Below the pieces are notes generated by a model, which worked only from the letters and a program-made list of their open reading frames with translations, had not been told where the DNA came from and ran no database searches. Below are positions 48,790-54,036 of a DNA stretch of 54,036 nucleotides, in pieces (positions within the stretch are counted from its first letter, which is position 1; each line of letters starts with the position of its first letter). The DNA lies in assembly GCA_041305085.1 (NCBI GenBank), contig JBFYMA010000009.1:1-54036 (forward strand), in the 5' to 3' direction. The DNA comes from SURF-58 sp041305085 (lineage in GTDB: Archaea > Nanobdellota > Nanobdellia > Woesearchaeales > UBA9642). The translations under genes and the position numbers were made by a program.

Positions 48790-50928
48790 TTAATTCTTTC
48801 CTGATCCAGGAATGTGAGGATGCGGGGCGTATCTGCCTCTTTTCTTTTCAATCCTTATGATTGCTTCCAGAATTGCGAGTATAACCACTGCACCTATAAC
48901 AATTATCCAGGTTTTCGGGCTTTTGAAAAACTTTTCCCTGTCATATTTGTTGGAAATAATCCGCTCTATCCCTCCGCCAATCCTGTTCAGGAGCAGGTAT
49001 GCTTTCTGGCCAACTGTTGTTTCAACAAGGTCAAGGCTGAACTGCTTTGACTGGTTGAACTTTTTTCCTTCTGCATCCTGAAATTCTATGAACAGCGTGA
49101 ACCTGTTTTTTCCAGGCCACAGCATCCTGCTGTCGCTGTTGAGCACAAATTTCTGGTCGCTGTCTAATAGGTCGAAATCCCATCCATACCTTATGATATC
49201 CTTGTCATGCACAAGTAATACAGAGATGTTTCTTGGCAGGGACTGGGATTTTCTCTTGAGAATAAAGACTATTGAAAAATTCTTTTCAAACCTTACATCT
49301 CCAGGGCTTTCTATGTTTGCAATATAGAGGTCTGGCTCATCCACCACATTGATGACTATGTAGTTTGTTTTTGAACTTGAGCCATAGCTGGCAGTTACAG
49401 GAATATTTTTCAGCCCGAGCTCATCAAAGCTTTTTTCAAAGCTGAACTCTATATTGCTTATGCCTTTCATGTTGTAAGAGTTGCAGCCCTTGTCTATGCA
49501 GATGTCTATGCTGCCAATATTTGCATCAGGAAATTTTTCCAATCTGCATTCTATTTCTGTGCTTTCATAATAGTATATTTCATATTTTTTCGGCTCGCAC
49601 AGCAGGCTTATCTCTGGTTTTGATGTTTCGGCAAGTTCTTCTGAATATTTTTCAAGCTCTGAATAAGGAATGGTTAAAAATTCCTGCATTGCCTGGAACT
49701 CTGCCTTTGCCTCCTGGCCTCTGTTTGTGTAAATTTTGACCGGAAAAGTGTATATTGACCTTGGGTCCAGCTCCTGGTCGACTTTTATTATCCACCTGAC
49801 TTTTTTTTCTTCTCCGGGCTTTAACAGCAAGGTTTTTTCATACTCGTCCAGGATTGTTATTCCCTGGGTTTTTGCCAGGAAAAATTTTTGTGAAACATAG
49901 TATTCATTGCTGTTTTTTACAGTGGCTGCCACCATGTTGTATGAGCCAAAGCCAACGCTCTTGGAGTAAAGATTTATGTCAAAATCCACAATTTTTTCTA
50001 TGCTTTGGCCTTTTTCAAGAACATCTGTCTCAAAAACCAGCTTTCCTGTGTCAAGCCCGATTCCCCATCCGGTATATTCATATTCTGCAGAAGAGTCCTT
50101 TGGGCCATTGCTTCTGCTTAGTGTTATGTGGCCAGCATCAATATAGCCGAATTCTCCATATGTTACGTCAAAAGGAACCCATCCTGTTTCTGGAAAATAC
50201 ACTTCTGCCCACCCATGAGGGCCCCAGTCCTGGCCGAACACTTCTGCATTTGTGTAGGCAATTCCGCTGACAAACCTTGCAGGAATCCCCAGCGACCTGC
50301 ACATTGCTATAAAAAGGCTGGTTATCTCATCGCACACCCCTTCCCTGTTTTCCAGCACCCAACTCGCCTTTTGGCTGGCTTCTATGTTGCGAGTGCTGAG
50401 GTTGTACTCTATATTTTGCTCTGTCCATCTGGCGAGCTCAAAAACAACTTCGTAAAGATCTGTTTTGCCCTCAGCAAGGCTGCTTGCAATGTTCTCTATT
50501 TCAGGAGTTATGTCAATTATTTCTCCCTGCTGGATGTATGTGTACAGTGATGCATTGATGCCCTGGATCGGAAATTCTTCTTTTTTGTGCACTTTGCTGA
50601 ATTCTGCGCTTGTTTTTACAATGCTCTCTGATTCAAAGCTTATTTTATCAGCAGGGTTGTCCCAAAAAAATATGATCCTGTCATTTTCCAGCTCTGGCTC
50701 AGGAAATGCTGCTGTTTCCTGAACTGCCTGCCTGTAGGACTCTTTTGGATAATATGACAGGCTGGCTTTTACGCTTTTTGCAAAATAATCACCAGATTTT
50801 GGAACAATGCTTAGGTTGTTTTTGATGCTTAAGTCTATGAGAAGGGTTTGGTAGTTGAAATAATCGTCCTGGGCAGACACCTGGAGCAAAAACAGGAAAA
50901 ACACCATAACAACAAAAATCTTTTTCAT
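48790..50928 (-). CDS. Secreted transglutaminase-like protein with C-terminal anchor
   Basis: 712 residues. Signal peptide (KKIFVVMVFFLFLLQVSAQ), transglutaminase-like core with REGVCDEITSLF (nucleophile Cys near residue 200), WGPHGWAEVY (His) and PFDVT (Asp), then Ig-like beta domains, and a C-terminal membrane segment (TWIIVIGAVVILAILEAI) followed by a basic tail. Outward-facing. Start 50928 (ATG) has GTTTATAAAC 27 bases upstream; the frame from TTG at 50934 adds two residues only. Confidence 0.85.
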   Translation of the reverse strand: MKKIFVVMVFFLFLLQVSAQDDYFNYQTLLIDLSIKNNLSIVPKSGDYFAKSVKASLSYYPKESYRQAVQETAAFPEPELENDRIIFFWDNPADKISFESESIVKTSAEFSKVHKKEEFPIQGINASLYTYIQQGEIIDITPEIENIASSLAEGKTDLYEVVFELARWTEQNIEYNLSTRNIEASQKASWVLENREGVCDEITSLFIAMCRSLGIPARFVSGIAYTNAEVFGQDWGPHGWAEVYFPETGWVPFDVTYGEFGYIDAGHITLSRSNGPKDSSAEYEYTGWGIGLDTGKLVFETDVLEKGQSIEKIVDFDINLYSKSVGFGSYNMVAATVKNSNEYYVSQKFFLAKTQGITILDEYEKTLLLKPGEEKKVRWIIKVDQELDPRSIYTFPVKIYTNRGQEAKAEFQAMQEFLTIPYSELEKYSEELAETSKPEISLLCEPKKYEIYYYESTEIECRLEKFPDANIGSIDICIDKGCNSYNMKGISNIEFSFEKSFDELGLKNIPVTASYGSSSKTNYIVINVVDEPDLYIANIESPGDVRFEKNFSIVFILKRKSQSLPRNISVLLVHDKDIIRYGWDFDLLDSDQKFVLNSDSRMLWPGKNRFTLFIEFQDAEGKKFNQSKQFSLDLVETTVGQKAYLLLNRIGGGIERIISNKYDREKFFKSPKTWIIVIGAVVILAILEAIIRIEKKRGRYAPHPHIPGSGKN

Positions 50929-50966
50929 TGACAAAACACAGAAATTTATGTTTATAAACTTTGTTT

Positions 50967-51737
50967 TCAGTTGAACCTTACTTCTCCGAATATTGGGTAG
51001 TGGTCAGAAATCTTTTCTTTTTTCAGAGCCTTAACATTCATGTTTATCTTCATCCCATTTTCTATATACATGAAATAGTCCAGCTGCCTCCTGTCTATAG
51101 TGGTCCTATTCCTCTTGCTGTTGGAGTAATGGTTGTTTATGTTGAGCGTTGTTATGGATTTTTTGTTGGGAATCCTGAATACTTTTGCGATTTTTTTTAC
51201 CTCCCTGAAATCAAGGTTAAGGTCTCCGCACAGGATTGTGGCCTTGTCAGATTTTTCAAAGAACTCCTCTATGCAGCTGTACTGCATCTCGGCGATTTTC
51301 TTTTTTTTGTCGCTTGTGAAGGCATTTGAGATGTGCAGATGTGTGTTTACAACATCCACTTCTTTTCCTGCTGCATCAATCCTTGTCACAAAAAATCCTT
51401 TCTTGGCCCTTTTCTCGAAAAAATGGTAGCTCTTTGTGGGCTTGAAATGATAAAGCCTGCTTGAGACTATCGGGAACTTTGTAAGGGTTACAAGCCCTGA
51501 CTCGTTGAACAGCCAGTTGGGCTTTGACAGCATGTAGTATTCTGAAAGCTTTTTTGCAAACTTGTCCAGGTAATAGCTGTCCCACACTTCCTGCATTGTT
51601 ATGACGTCAGGGTTCAGCTCTTTTATCATCTCAAAAAGCCTGTCCATCCTCTTTTTGTTGTGCAGGGACAATCTTAAAGGCATAAGCCATGCATTTAGGT
51701 TGAGTATTTTAAGTGTTTTGACTTTTTTTCTTTTCAT
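50967..51737 (-). CDS. EEP family protein 2
   Basis: 256 residues. LNLNAWL, MQEVWDSYY (Glu), VNTHLHIS, ILCGDLNLDF and KISDHYPIFGE are EEP motifs. Adjoins the DUF3096-like gene (start directly after its TAA). Diverged from the EEP protein at 18415. Confidence 0.8.
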   Translation of the reverse strand: MKRKKVKTLKILNLNAWLMPLRLSLHNKKRMDRLFEMIKELNPDVITMQEVWDSYYLDKFAKKLSEYYMLSKPNWLFNESGLVTLTKFPIVSSRLYHFKPTKSYHFFEKRAKKGFFVTRIDAAGKEVDVVNTHLHISNAFTSDKKKKIAEMQYSCIEEFFEKSDKATILCGDLNLDFREVKKIAKVFRIPNKKSITTLNINNHYSNSKRNRTTIDRRQLDYFMYIENGMKINMNVKALKKEKISDHYPIFGEVRFN

Positions 51738-51896
51738 TTACAATACACCAATTGCGCCTATTATTCCTATGATTCCAACTATCACAAAATAAAGGCCTAT
51801 AAGCCACCTCAGCAGCCTGGGAAAAAACAATATCATCAGCCCCAGAACTATTGAAATGATTGAGACTATTATTGTTATTATTGTTACGATAGCCAT
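51738..51896 (-). CDS. 52-residue DUF3096-like membrane protein
   Basis: 52 residues, two hydrophobic segments: TIITIIVSIISIVLGLMILF, and LYFVIVGIIGIIGAIGV after PRLLRWLIG. GLMILFFPRLLRWLIGLYFV matches the pattern of small DUF3096 proteins. First gene of a two-gene unit with the EEP gene. GTGG stands just upstream of the ATG. Confidence 0.65.
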   Translation of the reverse strand: MAIVTIITIIVSIISIVLGLMILFFPRLLRWLIGLYFVIVGIIGIIGAIGVL

Positions 51897-51939
51897 TTTT
51901 CCACTAATTTTAACAAATCTCTGTCATCATTTATATTTG

Positions 51940-52692
51940 TTACTGTTTTTTCCACAACAAATCAAAGTATTCCTTGAAGCTTTTTGCTGTCTGGCCTGAG
52001 GTTATTTTTATCCCGGTAAGCTCTTTGCCGAATATGAGTATGAGGACTTTGTTTTTGTGGATGTTGATTGAGACAGCAGATGTATGGGAGATAAACTTTG
52101 TCCGGGTGTTTGGAAACTCCTTTGTGCTGTACTCCTTGTTCACTGTTTTTTTCTGCCTTTTGTTGTACAGCATCAGGGTCTTTATTCCTTTTTTCTCTCT
52201 TTGGATGTGTATCTTCCTGAAAAATGCAACTATGTGGCTGTCATTCTCTCCCTGGGTGCCTCCTATAACATAATTGCATTCCCCTTTTGAAAGCTCCTCA
52301 ACCTGCTCCTGGAAGAAAAGCCTGATGCTCTTCAAGCCTATAAGCATCTCAACTTCCTGCTCTTTTTTTGAGGATGCAAACCTTGCTGCAAGCCCTGGAA
52401 GTATTTTCTGCACTTCTTTTTTCTGCTCTTCCAGCTTTTCCTGCCTGTCTGCTATGAAGTTTATAAGCTGTTTTGGGTTTTGGGGCCTGAAGTGCTTTAC
52501 CTTGTTTTTCAGGTATATTGAGGCAAGGCCTTTTTGCTGGAGCCTCTCCAGTACTTCGTATATTTTTGAGCCTGTTATTTTGGAGTGCTTTACCAGCTTT
52601 GCCCTTGTTGTCTCGCCAAGCTCAAGCAGGCTTAGGTAGACTGTTTTTTCGCTGGGCGTAAGCCCTAACTCATTAAACAATGTATCATACAT
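51940..52692 (-). CDS. TrmB-family transcriptional regulator 2
   Basis: 250 residues. Winged helix at the N-terminus (LGLTPSEKTVYLSLLELGE, GSKIYEVLERLQQKGLA), coiled coil about 80-105, then TrmB-like effector region. Leaderless: AATATTTAAATATT centred about 28 bases upstream of 52692, with two TACCCTAA sites between. Confidence 0.8.
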   Translation of the reverse strand: MYDTLFNELGLTPSEKTVYLSLLELGETTRAKLVKHSKITGSKIYEVLERLQQKGLASIYLKNKVKHFRPQNPKQLINFIADRQEKLEEQKKEVQKILPGLAARFASSKKEQEVEMLIGLKSIRLFFQEQVEELSKGECNYVIGGTQGENDSHIVAFFRKIHIQREKKGIKTLMLYNKRQKKTVNKEYSTKEFPNTRTKFISHTSAVSINIHKNKVLILIFGKELTGIKITSGQTAKSFKEYFDLLWKKQ

Positions 52693-52696
52693 AGGT

Positions 52697-52715
52697 TACC
52701 CTAAGGATACCCTAA
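52697..52715. promoter_or_regulatory. Direct repeat TACCCTAA x2, spaced one helical turn
   Basis: TACCCTAA at 52697-52704 and 52708-52715 (11-bp period), between the TATA and the start of TrmB 2. Likely autoregulatory operator. Confidence 0.5.
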
Positions 52716-52801
52716 TATTTAAATATTTCTTTGTAGTTACATAATAGTAGTGATAAAAACAAGTTGATAACAATTCATTCAAAACTAATCGAGGTGAAAA
52801 T

Positions 52802-53413
52802 ATGAAAACATACATTCCTGCAGTGCTGACTCTTGCAGCAATCATTGCTATGCTTGAGTTTGGAGGATGCGGCAAAGGAGACTCAGAAAATAAGGAATTA
52901 AAAGGAGGATTTATAGGAGAATACAACAGTCATCCTGTAAAAATTCTGAAACTAGACGGATTGAACAAGATAAATATTTTTAAAGATTCTTTGATGGATG
53001 AAAGCATTTATTCAATCGACCAAAACCATGACGGACAGCTTGACGTTGTAAGCAAAGAATATACCCGGGATAAGGATTTGGAAGCACTGGCAAATTTTGA
53101 CAGCCTGCAAAAAATTTATAGTAAAGTGATGTTTGCTTATGAATACCCTGAAATGAAGAAAAAATATTCAGGCTGTTTCATGCTATGGCCTGATACAATC
53201 ATATTTGGCAAATATGGAGGCATGACCGGGCTTATTGATGTAAACAGAGATGGAACTTATGACATAATTCAGTATATGGGAAACACTCCAGGAGCATTTG
53301 AGATGGTGTTTAACAAGGAATTCTTTAATAAGAAGCAGCTGAACTACGATCTGCTGGATGCAGAGTATTTCAGCAAAAGGGTTGAAGATGCAAAAGCATC
53401 AGGCGAACCATAA
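52802..53413 (+). CDS. Lipoprotein-like secreted protein
   Basis: 203 residues. Hydrophobic N-terminus (YIPAVLTLAAIIAMLEFGGCG) with Gly-Gly-Cys resembling a lipobox; the rest soluble, with DQNHDGQLD and DVNRDGTYD, EF-hand/dockerin-like Ca-binding loops. Ribosome binding site GAGGTG. Divergent from TrmB 2, which may control it. No family recognised. Confidence 0.65.
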   Translation: MKTYIPAVLTLAAIIAMLEFGGCGKGDSENKELKGGFIGEYNSHPVKILKLDGLNKINIFKDSLMDESIYSIDQNHDGQLDVVSKEYTRDKDLEALANFDSLQKIYSKVMFAYEYPEMKKKYSGCFMLWPDTIIFGKYGGMTGLIDVNRDGTYDIIQYMGNTPGAFEMVFNKEFFNKKQLNYDLLDAEYFSKRVEDAKASGEP

Positions 53414-53463
53414 AAAAATCTAAAAAAAACAAAATTTTTCTGATTTTGTCTTTTTGCTCTTTT

Positions 53464-53847
53464 TTACTCTTTTTTTACTGTCTGCCAAAGCCCTATGGTG
53501 TTGCCTTCAGAATCTGTTATCTGGGCGTAAAATCCCATATCTCCGACAGGCTTTTTTCCTGAAATGATTTTGGAGCCTTTGGCAGCTGCTCTTTTGATGC
53601 TTTGATCAATATTCTTTACATCAACTACCAATACCGGGCTTTCTCCAGGCTTTTGCCTTTTGTACATTCCGCCGTTGATTTTGCCTGGCTGGGTAATCAT
53701 GCGGTTTTTGTCAGTTTCAGCTGTACGGACTATTGTGTAATTCATTTCAGGCATGTCCTGCATCTCCCAGCTGAAGAGCTCGCTGTAAAACTTCTTTGCC
53801 CTCTCGAGGTCATCGAAAGGTATCTCAAAATGCACTACGCTGTCCAT
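53464..53847 (-). CDS. VOC (glyoxalase/bleomycin-resistance-like) protein
   Basis: 127 residues from the chosen start. VVHFEIPFDDLERAKKFYSELF and DSEGNTIGLW bracket one VOC domain; the metal ligands His5 and Glu in this pattern are partly kept. Start 53847 follows GGTGATAAAATG; the frame to 53982 runs into the promoter. TATA-like palindrome CATATTTAAATATG at 53928-53941 gives a leader of about 55 bases. Confidence 0.8.
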   Translation of the reverse strand: MDSVVHFEIPFDDLERAKKFYSELFSWEMQDMPEMNYTIVRTAETDKNRMITQPGKINGGMYKRQKPGESPVLVVDVKNIDQSIKRAAAKGSKIISGKKPVGDMGFYAQITDSEGNTIGLWQTVKKE

Positions 53848-54036
53848 TTTATCACCAAGAACAGGGAAAACAGCGCCCTTTTTAACTATTGTGAACCTAT
53901 GTCCAGTGTTTTTGGCCTGAGATGCATCATATTTAAATATGACCGGATTATCCTTTAAAAGATGCGTAACTCCTGTTAGCATAGAACAACTTGATTAATT
54001 TGTGTGTTGATAAAAAATGAGGCGAAAAACACTTTT

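Noticed and set aside
1..54036. tRNA genes and CRISPR arrays
   Set aside because: Looked for TTCGAAT-type T-loops and for regularly spaced direct repeats; none were convincing.

Overview
The window looks like a chromosomal segment of a small-genome archaeon, most likely a DPANN-type lineage (Woesearchaeota/Pacearchaeota-like is my best guess, by inference only). Reasons: archaeal-type leucyl-tRNA synthetase, a PIN-KH ATPase, two Lrp/AsnC-like and two TrmB-like regulators, a KaiC-type ATPase, and an archaeal secreted papain-like protease with integrin-like repeats. TATA boxes also lie about 25-28 bases upstream of many start codons, so many transcripts should be leaderless. Internal operon genes instead carry GGTGA or GAGGTG ribosome binding sites. 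I saw no rRNA, tRNA, CRISPR array or transposase.

Layout. 0.2-9.9 kb: zinc-ribbon protein; M50 membrane protease with a PqqD-like head; a thymidylate-synthase-like protein lacking the catalytic cysteine, paired with an unrecognised winged-helix protein; two Lrp paralogues around an AbrB/PhoU-like regulator; a membrane protein with a kinase-like tail; an AbiE-like pair. 10.0-17.0 kb: an AT-rich island bounded by two 97-bp near-identical direct repeats. It holds Nudix and MccF-like genes facing a tight five-gene operon: AsxRS-like core, PurD-like ATP-grasp, two methyltransferases, HisRS-like core. This is the strongest candidate for an undescribed small-molecule system. 17-21 kb: small phosphatase/nucleotidase-type genes, a methyltransferase and a HIT protein.

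21.5-35.6 kb is a signalling region: a Lys-rich basic protein, a cytoplasmic histidine kinase, a malate-dehydrogenase-like/receiver fusion, a V4R-unknown-FIST-PaaK-like-ALDH operon, a SpoIIE-type phosphatase with a STAS-like partner, a membrane protein with LysM-like and HTH segments, then V4R-CBS-MNT-truncated HEPN and KaiC-like genes.

35.8-54 kb is more ordinary: SerRS, a small DNA-binding candidate, a 38-residue ORF, a PLP enzyme plus methyltransferase, TrmB regulators, PIN-KH ATPase, secreted protease, LeuRS, transglutaminase-like protein, an EEP hydrolase, a DUF3096-like protein, a lipoprotein-like protein and a VOC protein. Two intergenic regions (35.7 and 48.7 kb) carry paired hairpins whose stems differ in sequence while pairing and AAA loops are kept.

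How genes may work together (inference): the island would make an aminoacyl- or amide-containing metabolite, with the MccF-like peptidase as self-protection and an Lrp-type operator (TTCCG...CGGAA) controlling it. The histidine kinase and receiver fusion would form an unusual two-component pair, and the V4R/FIST/KaiC/PP2C genes a dense sensory set. All assignments rest on reading motifs by eye; no database search was possible.
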